From contig NW_020825604.1 in assembly GCF_003286085.1 (NCBI RefSeq), positions 24,804 through 88,803 on the forward strand: a stretch of 64,000 bases of DNA. The letters are read 5' to 3'. Shown piece after piece: positions 38,526 to 50,264 of this stretch. Numbering within the stretch: position 1 is the first letter of the stretch; each line of letters starts with the position of its first letter. A program made the position numbers and the translations under genes. Source of the DNA: Drosophila persimilis (Eukaryota > Arthropoda > Insecta > Diptera > Drosophilidae). Under the pieces are notes generated by a model that was given only the letters and a program-made list of their open reading frames with translations, was not told the origin of the DNA and ran no database searches.

Positions 38526-39997
38526 CTAGAGCACGACGGTTTATACGTATCCCGTTTGCCACAGCCGTAACAAAAGACGGTGCGATCACCTACGCAGTCT
38601 TGATACCGATGCCCCTGACAACCACAGTTCCAACAGGAAAGGGTTAATGCAGCGATATCTAGCTGTTCTGTTTCATCGACCTCATCGCCTTCCTTGTCTG
38701 TCTGTACCACAATTTCATGCACCTGTCGTCGTATAGGATTACGCTTCGGCTCAGCGATGCCCATAGGCTTAGCCACTGATTGCAAAAACCGTTCGCGAGT
38801 ACGCACTATGTTGCGCAATTGTGCTACTGACAGAATGGGAATGTATAAAATTTCATGTTGGATATCGGCCAAGAGATTCGACTTTAGCACTTCCAACAGC
38901 GACATTTCGGACATGGGGTTGACTAGTTTGTCGGACAGGGTTACAATGGCTTCGTAAAATGTATCAAATAGTTCGTGCGGCTTCTGCTTTCGTTGCACTA
39001 TTGCCGTACGAATTTCCAGATCGGTACGCCCATCTCTAAATCGAGTTTTTAAGGCTGTACTTAGCTGCGGCCAGGTCACGGATGGTACGCTTTTATGGTA
39101 ACGCCAAAACCACTCGCTCGCACTGGCTTCAAATAAATAAATGGCGTTTCTGGCCACTAGATCGAGATTACCCTCTAAGGTCTGCTTGGTTAGCGCTTCT
39201 ATCCGATATATGAAATCTTCCACCGACATGGACGAATTTCCGGAAAACCGCACCTTCCATCCTGCGATTATTTGTCCAATCCTATCTGGTCGTAGTCCCG
39301 CTATCTGTTGGGATCCCCATGGGGTTACCGAGAGATTAGAATCATTAGCCTGATTTATCGGGGCACCTACGGACTCTCGAGTTGGTATTTGGAACAACTG
39401 TTCGAAGGTTTGATTTTCTCCACTAGGCTGTGAAGATCCAGCAGCTTGGTCATTCGGCGGCTGTACCGTTGGACTTGCCAAACGTTGGAATCCTATTTCC
39501 ATAGTCTGAGTCATTTGAGTCATGGCTTGAGACAACAACCCGATTTGACCCATAGCGTCCGTCAACGCCTGTGCCATTTGCGCCAAGCCTGGGCTTGCTT
39601 CATTCGCTGGCTCGCTACTCTGAACTGGCATGATTGGTACACCGACTTCAGTTGGACCAACGGACGGTAAATTTTCAGTATTCGCAGCTGGACCTGCTGT
39701 CCCACGCTGTGATCTGGTTCTCATTCGAAGCTGAGAAGACTCTACGTTCGAGGCGGACGCCTGCGCTACGGCTAATTCCTCAGCTAAGCTAGGAGCAGAT
39801 GAGTGTAGGGGCTTGTTGCACGCCGGGCACACGGTCTTTTCACCTCTTCTCGTATTAAAACAAACTAAATGAAATACGTGGTTACAACTTGTTCTTAAAA
39901 GCTGTGTCCGATATTCTACCTGTCTTACGCAAATACAACAGATAATATCGGAATGGTCGTTTTGATCAATCTCGTCAAAACTCCAATCCAATGACAT
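38438..39997 (-). CDS. gag: LTR-2 Gag with N-terminal RING-H2 finger
   Basis: 519 residues. RING-H2 ligands at residues 20-60: C20-x2-C23, C38-x-H40-x2-H43-x2-C46, C57-x2-C60. A polar Gln/Met-rich linker follows, then a Retrotrans_gag capsid region (WRYHK, FRDGRTD, HEIL landmarks shared with LTR-1), a CCHC knuckle (CWNCGCQGHRYQDC) and a C-x2-C-x9-C-x2-C site (CYGCGKRDTYKPSCSRC). The RING spacing is kept exactly in the H2 half although most other residues differ from LTR-1. Starts at the first ATG of the frame. Confidence 0.92.
   Translation of the reverse strand: MSLDWSFDEIDQNDHSDIICCICVRQVEYRTQLLRTSCNHVFHLVCFNTRRGEKTVCPACNKPLHSSAPSLAEELAVAQASASNVESSQLRMRTRSQRGTAGPAANTENLPSVGPTEVGVPIMPVQSSEPANEASPGLAQMAQALTDAMGQIGLLSQAMTQMTQTMEIGFQRLASPTVQPPNDQAAGSSQPSGENQTFEQLFQIPTRESVGAPINQANDSNLSVTPWGSQQIAGLRPDRIGQIIAGWKVRFSGNSSMSVEDFIYRIEALTKQTLEGNLDLVARNAIYLFEASASEWFWRYHKSVPSVTWPQLSTALKTRFRDGRTDLEIRTAIVQRKQKPHELFDTFYEAIVTLSDKLVNPMSEMSLLEVLKSNLLADIQHEILYIPILSVAQLRNIVRTRERFLQSVAKPMGIAEPKRNPIRRQVHEIVVQTDKEGDEVDETEQLDIAALTLSCWNCGCQGHRYQDCVGDRTVFCYGCGKRDTYKPSCSRCNDPKNSSSRAQSTGARKPNSSKATNTI
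38507..38513 (-). promoter_or_regulatory. -1 ribosomal frameshift heptamer A AAA AAC (LTR-2)
   Basis: In the gag frame the codons are CCA AAA AAC, and pol lies in the -1 frame. The same heptamer at the same place relative to the zinc sites in LTR-1, despite diverged surroundings, supports function. Confidence 0.85.
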
Positions 39998-40890
39998 CCT
40001 ATCCTAATTTTACTAATATATGATTTTCTTTTCTACTCTCGATTATTAACTTTTAACGATCGATATATCTACTCTGTATCCACAAAATTCGGAAACCATG
40101 CAACATTCGTCTAATAGGAGTGTGTCCCCCACTGACTCTGGTGATATTATTAACAATCAACAATCAGTACAATGAGTCATCGGATGAACTGGGACCGTTC
40201 GGTAGTTCTACACCACTGATGGATATCCGAGCAATCCGAAACCCTGACAAACCGATGGCCCTCTACTTATACTGTAGGTCGCAAAAAACTGTAGGTCGTC
40301 CAGAACCACAATACAGTAGAGCCATTCCACCTACGTCTGTCAAACAAAAAAAAACGGAACAACAATAGAAAAACTGAAGAAGAAGACAAGGTTATGCTGA
40401 CCCAGGAAATATACCATCTCCGATTCTATTGCCTTCGTTCGCGGGCAGGCCGTAGCTCTAAGCCACTGACTAACCTGATCCAGGCCAAAACTGCAGACAA
40501 TGATCAGCAACGGTATGGACAAGTTCATCCCCCAAACAACACGCTCCCATCTTGGTGGGTAGGCAGTAGAGCTAATCCACTTTGAAACCAAAATCCGACC
40601 GAAACATTAGAACGCGCTATTTAGCGGAGTGGCCTATCCGGCCAGATACTACAGGTTCGTTACTATGCCTAGTAATTTGATTAACCTCGAGCGCGGGGCT
40701 TAAAGGTCTTTTAGAAACTGCTACGCAATCCAGCTACTCGAAGTCAATCACCCAGACAATGCACGACCATGTATATCTGTTGGGAATTAATGGATGAAGG
40801 AATAAGTCTTGTGACACTGCATTGAGATGCAGCTCGCATTGGTGTTGATGACTTTATAAAACTTTCTTGGTCGGGGCAAGCCGAAGAAGG
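39998..40890 (-). other. LTR-2 5' leader
   Basis: About 890 nt between primer site and gag. Small ORFs only, none with a recognisable motif. Confidence 0.5.
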
Positions 40891-40908
40891 GCCCCACGTT
40901 GGGCGCCA
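40891..40908 (-). promoter_or_regulatory. LTR-2 primer binding site, tRNA-Lys(CTT)
   Basis: The same 18-base TGGCGCCCAACGTGGGGC as LTR-1. It is 83 nt from the LTR boundary defined by the LTR-LTR alignment, against 14 nt in LTR-1. Confidence 0.8.
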
Positions 40909-40991
40909 AATTTACAAATTCTTTAAGAAAACCTGCCATAAAATCGTGACAGACTTTTCGAACTAATTGCCATTTAAAATTTGTCTTTACC

Positions 40992-43238
40992 TGTAGCATA
41001 CAACGTACAGGGTCGAGGAGCTGATGATAAGTAAACGGGAGTAGGAAGTACGCGCTGGCTTCGGCTTTTGTCTCTGGTCGGCGGGGTGTGGGCATGGAGG
41101 AAATTTTACTACCCATTTATAGCTCTGGCAAAGGGTCGAGATAAGAATTTATAAAAAAAATCGCGTACGAGTAGGGAAAGGATACTAGGAAACGGGATAC
41201 AGGGGGGTCAAAGGGACAGATCAGCATGTACACGTGAACGAAGAAGATCACCGGTCAGATCTTTGTCGGCTGCGGTATCGCCCATTGGCGAGAACGCCCA
41301 CCCTACCATGATCCTTCAGGGCCACCTATTAATCGTCAGGATCCCTCCAACAAAGACTGCGGTGGGTCACTTCTCCGTCTTTCGAGGTTGCATGGTTCCG
41401 ATATAATCTATTTAGCCATGGTTCATTTCCAAAACTACTTTATTTAAACAATCCATAATTCTTCATTTAAATTCCTATCAAACCTAACGCTAAGAGGATT
41501 TAGTCCCTAATATAAGCCTGCTAGTCGGTATCGTCTTACATTTATAGGGTATTACTAGTATCAAGAGTATCATAGGGGCGAGGTAGGGTATAAGGTTCTT
41601 AAATCTATAAAAATGATTAGTAGTATGTATATATAGATGCAAGAAATAGGTTACGTGTTCATCATAGGAACAAGGAAACGTCATATGTCATTACGGTAAC
41701 TTGGTCCGTGCCAAAACCAGACAAAAATCGGGTATATGGAAAGTCGTTTAAAGGCATGAGTAATACGTGTATAAAACCGTGATCATGGTTGAAGACCAAC
41801 GAATAGTTACCGCACATTCATTCTTTTCAGATGGCTTACTTGTTTTTTTTTTCTTTCTTATAATCACTTACGAAACGATTAATAACTTTGACTCCCACGC
41901 AGAAAGATCTTTCGTTGTGTGTTGGACGAGGTGATTTGATGGGTGGATGAGTATGATGATGTGTGTGATTGTGATGAGTATCTGCATAGATGATGAGATG
42001 AATGCGTGGCAACCAAAATCAAGAACTGTAAAAATAATCGGTATTAATACACTACTCATTTGTTCAAGTTCGACTTAGCCCATGGACAGGAATTCCCTTT
42101 TTGTTTATACCGTATTTAATTGGCTTTTGCACATTTTTGCCGTATAAAAAGAACATTGTTAAACAGAAAGCGGATAACAAAACAGGGTTTCGCATATCGG
42201 GTCTAATTTCGAAAGAAAGATAGAAAATATAACTAAATCCGATGCGGGTTCGATGCTTCCCGGCTGGAGACCGAGTTTCTACTCGAGGTGTGAAGGTGGC
42301 ACACGATTGTACCGGGCGCAGGTAACATCAGCTGCTTCCGAGGCCAGGGGTCAATGACCGCGGTCCATCTGCGGCGTGAGGTTAGGTACACTCGCACACT
42401 GGATTGCTCGTGGGGTGACGGGTTTATTTGAAGAGTCACTCAGCTCATCCCCATGGGTCGAACGTGTCCAGGCGAAGATTGCAGAGCACACCGATCGGGT
42501 TTACTTGAGGAGCAAGTCCATGCCCTCGGCTACCGAACGGTGGTACGGGCACGTGGCCAAGAAGTCTCCGGGAATAACCAATCCGTATCTTCTAGACCAG
42601 CGTTTCAATACGTAGATACTAGTGGTGCTAATCCTACACGGAAAGAACAGAACATTTTTCAACGGGTCGCTGCAGCTGGGTGGATAATTACCTCAACAGA
42701 ATTGCACCACTGTTTCGAAAAATGTTGATACCCTGGGGGCGCTCGTTTCCAAATGGTCGAACGGCTGCCCCAGTATTGGCGATTTATAACTGGCGCGTCC
42801 ACTCAAATTCAATGATCACTTTGAGCCGCACTTGGCACTTGCACTAGGCTTTGACTTTGGGCTTGACCTTGTTTAGAGAACTGGGTCAGCTCAAGCAGAC
42901 TTCTTTTTTCACTGCCGGTCACTCTGACGGCCACGAGGTAAAAAAGACAGAGGCTGGGACTACTAGGTACAGCAACCCACGTTTTTTCCACACCTTCTAT
43001 GGTCTTTTTCTGTTATACAGAATCCAGCCACAGCAATATTTAATGAAATATAGTGCAAAGCAGAAAAATGGCATTTCTTAGTGTTGCCACTTGGTCGCAA
43101 AACAGCTGATAATCTATGTATGGTTAAAGCTCACAAGCTCTGCAACTCGAATTTTTTTCTGCCTAGTTTTAGGCTGTAATTTTGGGAGTTAGCCGTTCAT
43201 AATTCAAATAAAAGGCACGACAAGCGTCGAATATTACA
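40992..43238 (-). repeat. LTR-2 5' LTR
   Basis: A 2,247-bp partner of 32,895-35,140, running straight into satellite at acctccgcaac with no duplicated target bases. Confidence 0.92.
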
Positions 43239-46031
43239 ACCTCCGCAACTATATGGCACCTGCACTTATATATAACCCTTTACTATCCAGCACTGGCATG
43301 TATACTGAACCACCGCACCTATATAGCACCCACGCTCTAGGAAATGTGGCAGGATCGCATATTTTGGGCATAAGCACCAATATGGCAATATAGCCCCAAA
43401 AAAGTGGAACCTCCGCAATTATATGACACCTGCACTTATATAGAAACCTTCCCTATACAGCACTTGCATGTATATTGAATCACCGCAACGATATGGAACC
43501 CACGCTCTAGGAAATGTGGCAGGATCGCATATTTTGGGCATAAGCACCAATATGGCAATATATCCCCAAAAAAGTGGAATCTCCGCACCTATATATCACC
43601 CACGCTCCAGGAAATGTGGCAAGATCGCATATTTTGGGCACTAGCAACAATATGGCACTCTAGCCCCAAAAAAGTGGAACTCCGTAACTATATGGCACCT
43701 GCACTTATATAGAACCCTTCCCTATCCAGCACTGGCATGTATACTGAACCACCGCACCTATATAGCACCCACGCTCCAGGAAATGTGGCAGGATCGCACA
43801 TCTTGGGCACTAGCACCAATATGGCACTCTAGCCCCAAAAAAGTGGAACCTCCGCAACTATATGGCACCTGCACTTATATAGAACCCTTCGCTATCCAGC
43901 ACTGGCATGTATACTGAACCACCGCACCTATATAGCACCCACGCTCTAGGAAATGTGGCAGGATCGCATATTTTGGGCACTAGCAACAAAATGGCACTCT
44001 AGCCCCAAAAAAGTGGAACCTCCGCAATTATATGGCAAATGCACTTATATAGAAACCTTCCCTATCCAGCACTTGCATGCATATTGAATCACCGCAACGA
44101 TATGGAACCCACGCTCTAGGAAATGTAGCAGGATCGCATATTTTGGGCATAAGCACCAATATGGCAATATAGCCCCAAAAAAGTGGAACCTCCGCAACTA
44201 TATGGCACCTGCAGTTATATATAACCCTTCACTATCCAGCACTGGCATGTATACTGAACCACCGCACCTATATAGCACCCACGCTCTAGGAAATGTGGCA
44301 GGATCGCATATTTTGGGCATAAGCACCAATATGGCAATATAGCCCCAAAAAAGTGGAACCTCCGCAACTATATGGCACCTGCACTTATATATAAGCCTTC
44401 ACTATCCAGCACTGGCATGTATACTGAACCACCGCACCTATATAGCACCCACGCTCTAGGAAATGTGGCAGGATCGCATATTTTGGGCACTAGCAACAAT
44501 ATGGCACTCTAGCCCCAAAAAAGTGGAACCTCCGCAATTATATGGCAAATGCACTTATATAGAAACCTTCCCTATCCAGCACTTGCATGTATATTGAATC
44601 ACCGCAACGATATGGAACCCACGCTCTAGGAAATGTGGCAGGATCGCATATTTTGGGCATATGCACCAATATGGCAATATAGCCCCAAAAAAGTGGAACC
44701 TCCGCAACTATATGGCACCTGCACTTATATAGAACCCTTCCCTATCCAGCACTGGCATGTATACTGAACCACCGCACCTATATAGCACCCACGCTCTAGG
44801 AAATGTGGCAGGATCGCATATTTTGGGCACTAGCAACAATATGGCACTCTAGTCCCAAAAAAGTGGAACCTCCGCAATTATATGGCAAATGCACTTATAT
44901 AGAAACCTTCCCTATCCAGCACTTGCATGTGTATTGAATCACCGCAACGATATGGAACCCACGCTCTAGGAAATGTGTCAGGATCGCATATTTTGGGCAT
45001 AAGCACCAATATGGCAATATAGCCCCAAAAAAGTGGAACCTCCGCAACTATATGGCACCTGCACTTATATATAACCCTTCACTATCCAGCACTGTCATGT
45101 ATACTGAACCACCGCACCTATATAGCACCCACGCTCCAGGAAATATGGCAGGATCGCATATTTTGGGCATAAGCACCAATATGGCAATATAGCCCCAAAA
45201 AAGTGGAACCTCCGCAACTATATGGCACCTGCACTTATATAGAACACCTTCCTATCCAGCACTGGCATGTATACTGAACCACCGCACCTATATAGCACCC
45301 ACGCTCCAGGAAATGTGGCAGGATCGCACTTCTTGGGCACTACCAACAATATGGCACTCTAGCCCCAAAAAAGTGGAACCTCCGCAACTATATGGCACCT
45401 GCACTTATATAGAACACCTTCCTATCCAGCACTGGCATGTATACTGAACCACCGCACCTATATAGCACCCACGCTCCAGGAAATGTGGCAGGATCGCACT
45501 TCTTGGGCACTACCAACAATATGGCACTCTAGCCCCAAAAATGTGGAACCTCCGCAACTATATGGCACCTGCACTTATATATAACCCTTCACTATCCAGC
45601 ACTGGCATGTATACTGAACCACCGCACCTATATAGCACCCACGCTCTAGGAAATGTGGCAGGATCGCATATTTTGGGCATAAGCACCAATATGGCAATAT
45701 AGCCCCAAAAAAGTGGAACCTCCGCAACTATATGGCACCTGCACTTATATATAACCCTTCACTATCCAGCACTGGCATGTATACTGAACCACCGCACCTA
45801 TATAGCACCCACGCTCTAGGAAATGGGGCAGGATCGCATATTTTGGGCACTAGCAACAAAATGGCACTCTAGCCCCAAAAAAGTGGAACCTCCGCAACTA
45901 TATGGCACCTGCACTTATAGATAACCCTTCACTATCCAGCACTGTCATGTATACTGAACCACCGCACATATATAGCACCCACGCTCTAGGAAATGTGGCA
46001 GGATCGCATATTTTGGGCACTAGCAACAATA
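43239..46031. repeat. 170-bp satellite, block 1 (about 16 monomers)
   Basis: Period 170 (for example aagtggaacc at 44,351, 44,521 and 44,691). Two monomer classes alternate irregularly: class 1 with ataacccttcactatccagcactggcatg and ccgcacctatatagcac; class 2 with cactTgcatg, gaatcaccgcaacgatatggaac. Tails are either cataagcaccaatatggcaatat or cactagcaacaatatggcactct. Adjacent monomers near 45,231 and 45,401 share private variants (caccttcc, cacttcttgg, ctaccaac), a fresh tandem duplication. Confidence 0.95.
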
Positions 46032-47781
46032 CTACAATGCTACAATGCAGGACGGTTGAGGCATCACTGGGGACGTCAACGTGTACCAGATTTGTCAGCA
46101 GAGGCACACCGCAGGGCGGAGTCCTCTCGCCCCTCCTATGGAACGTGGCAGTGAACACACTGCTGCGGGAGATAGAGGGGGGTGGCTGCCGTTTGGTGGC
46201 GTACGCGGACGACGTTGCCATAGCATTCTCCGGAAAATTTCCGCAGACGTTGTGTGAGAGCATGACAAGTACTCTCACGAAAATGTCGAAATGGGCAGAC
46301 AAATGCGGGTTAGGCGTCAACCCGTCTAAAACGGAACTGGTGCTTTTCACTAGGAAGTACAAAGTTCCGGCACTGATTCCCCCAAGACTATGTGGGGAAA
46401 CGCTAGTCTTCAGCAACAACGCCAAGTATCTTGGCCTAATCCTCGATAGAAAGCTCGATTGGAAATTGAGCATAGAGGATAGAGTAAAGAAGGCCACAGT
46501 GGCCCTCTATACTTGCAGGAAAGCCATCGGACTAAAATGGGGAATTACCCCCTATATAGTTCGGTGGCTCTACACCGCCATCATACGACCAATCATGCTC
46601 TATGGAGTGGTGGTATGGTGGCCAGCCTTGGACAAAAGGACAGGCCTCAATAAACTCAGCAGAGTTCAACGCATGGCAGAGCTATGCATAACTGGAGGGC
46701 TACGCACTACTCCAGGGGAAGCCCTGGATACTGTGCTGGACCTCCTCCCTGTTGATCTCATGGGAAAGAAGGTGGCCACACTTTCCGCCCTCCGAATGAG
46801 AGAAGCCAGACTGTGGAAAGCATCCGCGGTTGGGCACTCGGGAATCCTGATGAGACTCCCGCAATTACCAGAGAGGACAGATTACTGTATCCCCAGTGAT
46901 CACCTCTCGACGCCCTTCCAGGTATCAATCCCATCTAGGGAGGACTGGGAGATGGGCGAACCAGGACCTGCAAATGCGGTCCACTTCTACACTGATGGCT
47001 CAAAGCTAGACGGCCGCGTGGGAGGCGGAGTCTACTGCAGCGAGCTGAACATCAGTCATTGCTTCAGGCTCCCGGATCACTGTAGTGTGTTCCAAGCGGG
47101 TCCCCGGCCACAGGGACATCGAGGGGAATGACACCGCCGACGAGCTAGCCAGGCAGGGTACTACGATTCCTCTCCTATCGGAGAGGGAGCAAGTAGCGAT
47201 GCCCTTGGCTACGTGCAGGCTCCTAACGCACGAATTGTTCGAGCAAAATGCCAATAGGAGATGGCAGCAAACCGTTTTCTGTAAAGTCTCAAGATTGATA
47301 TGGCCATATCGATCGAAGAAGCGCTCAGCAGAGCTGTATAAACTCAGCAGAGCATAGTGCTCTGCAGTTACTAGAGCCATTACGGGACACTGGCAGATCG
47401 GCACTCACGCCTCTAGACTGTCAATCCCTCATAACGACTTCTGCAGGAGTTGTCGCGACGAGGAGGAGGAGGAATCGGTCCCCCACTTCTTCTGCCACTG
47501 CCCAGCCCTTGGAAATCGTCGTCTTCGTATTCTCGGGGCCGCTTACCTCACGGACATTTCGGACCTGTCCGTAATCAAACCAGGGACCTTGTCCAAATAC
47601 ATCCAAGCCACCGGATGGGACTGCCCTTAACCTGCAGTAGTATGCTCTCACGGTTCGGGCAACGCGAAGGGGCACATGCCCATGCGGCAACACAACGGTC
47701 TTGTTTATAGGTCCAAGTGAGCTTGGGGGCGGGAGGCTCTTATCCCCCCCTCCCGGCTACCGCCTTAACCTAACCTAACCT
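46032..47781 (+). mobile_element. LOA-clade non-LTR retrotransposon, 5'-truncated
   Basis: Inserted in satellite with an apparent 7-bp target duplication aacaata (46,025-46,031 and 47,782-47,788). Contains the C-terminal part of RT, RNase H and a CCHC-type zinc motif, then a G-rich 3' UTR ending in about four TAACC units. RNase H after RT plus this C terminus fits the LOA/Bilbo group. Confidence 0.8.
46034..47630 (+). pseudogene. LOA-type ORF2 remnant (RT C-terminal half, RNase H, zinc motif)
   Basis: The RT begins just before RGTPQGGVLSPLLW and includes YADD (46,202-46,213); the motif with the first catalytic Asp is missing. The thumb region ends near LLPVDLMGKK. RNase H starts at VHFYTDGSK and is cut at HCSVFQA (about 47,093), where an internal deletion fuses it out of frame to PGHRDIEGNDTADELA (frame of 47,085-47,357). 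A TAG at 47,355 interrupts the last part, which carries CRSCRDEEEEESVPHFFCHC and ends at TAA. Inactive. Confidence 0.85.
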
Positions 47782-48866
47782 AACAATATGGCACTCTAGC
47801 CCCAAAAAAGTGAAACCTCCGCAACTATATGGCACCTGCACTTATATAGAACACCTCCCTATCCAGCACTTGCATGTATATTGAATCACCGCAACGATAT
47901 GGAACCCACGCTCTAGGAAATGTGGCAGGATCGCATATTTTGGGCATAAGCACCAATATGGCAATGTAGCCCCAAAAAAGTGGAACCTCCGCAACTATAT
48001 GGCACCTGCACTTATATATAACCCTTTACTATCCAGCACTGGCATGTATACTGAACCACCGCACATATATAGCACCCACGCTCTAGGAAATGTGGCAGGA
48101 TCGCATATTTTGGGCACTAGCAACAATATGGCACTCTAGCCCCAAAAAAGTGGAACCTCCGCAACTATATGGCACCTGCACTTATATAGAACACCTCCCT
48201 ATCCAGCACTTGCATGTATATTGAATCACCGCAACGATATGGAACCCACGCTCCAGGAAATGTGGCAGGATCGCATATTTTGGGCATAAGCACCAATATG
48301 GCAATATAGCCCCAAAAAAGTGGAACCTCCGCAACTATATGGCACCTGCACTTATATATAACCCTTCACTATCCAGCACTGTCATGTATACTGAACCACC
48401 GCACATATAGCCCCCACGCTCTATGAAATATGGCAGGATCGCATATTTTGGGCACTAGAAACAATATGGCACTCTAGCCCCAAAAAAGTGGAACCTCCGC
48501 AACTATATGGCACCTGCACTTATATAGAACACCTCCCTATCCAGCACTTGCATGTATATTGAATCACCGCAACGATATGGAACCCACGCTCTAGGAAATG
48601 TGGCAGGATCGCATATTTTGGGCACTAGCAACAATATGGCACTCTAGCCCCAAAAAAGTGGAACCTCCGCAACTATATGGCACCTGCACTTATATAGAAT
48701 ACCTCCCTATCCAGCACTGGCATGTATACTGAACCACCGCACCTATATAGCACCCACGCTCCAGAAAATGTGGCAGGATCGCATATTTTGGGCATAAGCA
48801 CCAATATGGCAATATAGCCCCAAAAAAGTGGAACCTCCGCAACTATATGGCACCTGCACTTATATA
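47782..48866. repeat. 170-bp satellite, block 2 (about 6 monomers)
   Basis: Same classes and orientation as block 1, continuing the array across the LOA insertion. Ends inside gcacttatata, where LTR-3 starts. Confidence 0.95.
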
Positions 48867-49175
48867 TGTGGGATTTGGTGGGAGAGCAGCAGAGTCTGTA
48901 GAGATAACAGAGGAAGTAACAGAGAGAGAGACTAGAAGCGGCCGTCGAACAAAGAGATGAGAGAACACAGCCTCAACGATCGACGCCATTTAATTCGGTG
49001 CCAAAGTCTCACTCAGCCACACGCAAATTACGAGCGCAAATATCTGTATTAATCAAAATATACTTAAAGCACAGCGACCGTTGTAATCATAACTAATCTT
49101 AAATAATATTCATATATAAAGACTAATTATAATAAAACCTGGCGTCCTGGACTAAAGTACAACTACGGGGCCACA
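48867..49175 (+). repeat. LTR-3 5' LTR
   Basis: 309 bp, matching 54,430-54,747 except for substitutions (gcagcagag/gcaacagag, gagatgaga/gagaggaga) and loss of a 9-bp aaaatccgg-type segment near the end. Confidence 0.9.
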
Positions 49176-49177
49176 AT

Positions 49178-49197
49178 TTTTGGGGGCTCAACCGAGA
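49178..49197 (+). promoter_or_regulatory. LTR-3 primer binding site, tRNA-Pro-like
   Basis: tttttgggggctcaaccgag directly follows the LTR. The TGGGGGCTC start and CCG core resemble the tRNA-Pro complement with about three mismatches from memory, so the tRNA assignment is tentative. Confidence 0.45.
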
Positions 49198-50264
49198 TTT
49201 GAACGATTACAAACGGAAAGTCAATAAACTAAAGTTGTGTTTTACAAATATTGCGAGAACTCGGTGAATTGTGGTGGCGTTGCTTGGAACATTCTGGAAG
49301 AAATCTGCAAAAACTCTGCTGCGCGAAAATTCAAACAAAAGGCAATTAGCAAAGCAGCGCGAGAGTGAGCAAGACGGCAGCAAGCAGCTACGGTAAAAAG
49401 GAGAAGAAAAACCGAAGCAAACCGAATCAAGAGGAACGGCGTAAGCAGCAGAGACGGCGATAAAGAGACCCAGTACCCAATCTGAAGGCAACGCAAGACT
49501 TAGTGGATGGTCAGCAACGTGCAATAGGCAGGATCGTTGGCGGTGAGCATCATCTAGACAAGGAGAAAGGCGTGGAGCAGAGAAGGTAGCTAGTGGTTCG
49601 CAAGTACTGTACGGCGGAAAAGGCAGCTGGTCAACGCAAAAAGTCTGCAGCAAGAAGACGACGAGAAAATTGACAAGGCAGTGAGTGCGTGGAAACGAGA
49701 CGCAGCAGTAAGTAACTGTAAAAGCAGAGGAATAGAGAGGAACGGCGTAAACAGCAGAGACGGCGATAAAGAGACCCAGTACCCAATCTGAAGGCAACGT
49801 AAGACTTGGTAGATGGTCAGCAACGTGCAATAGGCAGGATCGTTGGCGGTGGACATCATCTGGACAAGGAGAAAGGCGTGGAGCAGAGAAGGTAGCTAGT
49901 GGTTCGCAAGTACTGTACGGCGAAAAAGGCGGCTGGTCACGACGAAAATTCTGGAGCTGTGTTGGTGTGACGACGACAGAAAATTCTGGAGCTGCGACGA
50001 CAACAAAAACATTTTGGAATTGGTTGTTGTTGGTGAGTGCAAGCGAAATATTGCAAAGAAGCAGACAGACAAGAACGGCGGTAGCAGTGGTAATTAACAT
50101 AGTGTTAAGTTTACATTTTCAATAACATAACATCAAGTTTAAAGAGCAGAATACTGTTAATTATTGTAAGGTCTGAGAGGAACTGGATTCTAAAACTGTA
50201 TTTTGTCGTGCGAGCGGCATAGATCCATTTCCTATTCTATTATATTTCATACAAGTTTGTAAAA
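49198..50264 (+). other. LTR-3 leader with internal duplication
   Basis: A ~1.07-kb purine-rich leader. 49,431-49,633 and 49,737-49,939 are ~203-bp direct repeats, offset 306 bp (gaggaacggcgtaa...tactgtacggcg). A 297-codon reverse-strand ORF here is a by-product of the purine-rich composition. Confidence 0.7.

Larger units (their letters stand above)
32895..43238 (-). mobile_element. LTR-2: Ty3/gypsy retrotransposon related to LTR-1
   Basis: A 10.3-kb minus-orientation element with ~2.25-kb LTRs (TGTA...TACA), a tRNA-Lys primer site, intact gag and pol, and a polypurine tract. It is homologous to LTR-1 across Pol and Gag but well diverged, so a different family of the same clade. The left flank is telomere-type 5' UTR (gtcg), the right flank is 170-bp satellite (acct): no target duplication. 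The two LTRs show on the order of tens of differences, many more than in LTR-1. Confidence 0.9.

Noticed and set aside
47762..47784. A true (TTAGG)n telomere
   Set aside because: Only about four units at the 3' end of a truncated non-LTR element inside satellite; drosophilids lack telomerase repeats.
49207..50100. 297-codon reverse-strand ORF in the LTR-3 leader
   Set aside because: Apparent Leu/Ser-rich protein results from purine-rich leader DNA and contains the leader duplication; no recognisable domain.
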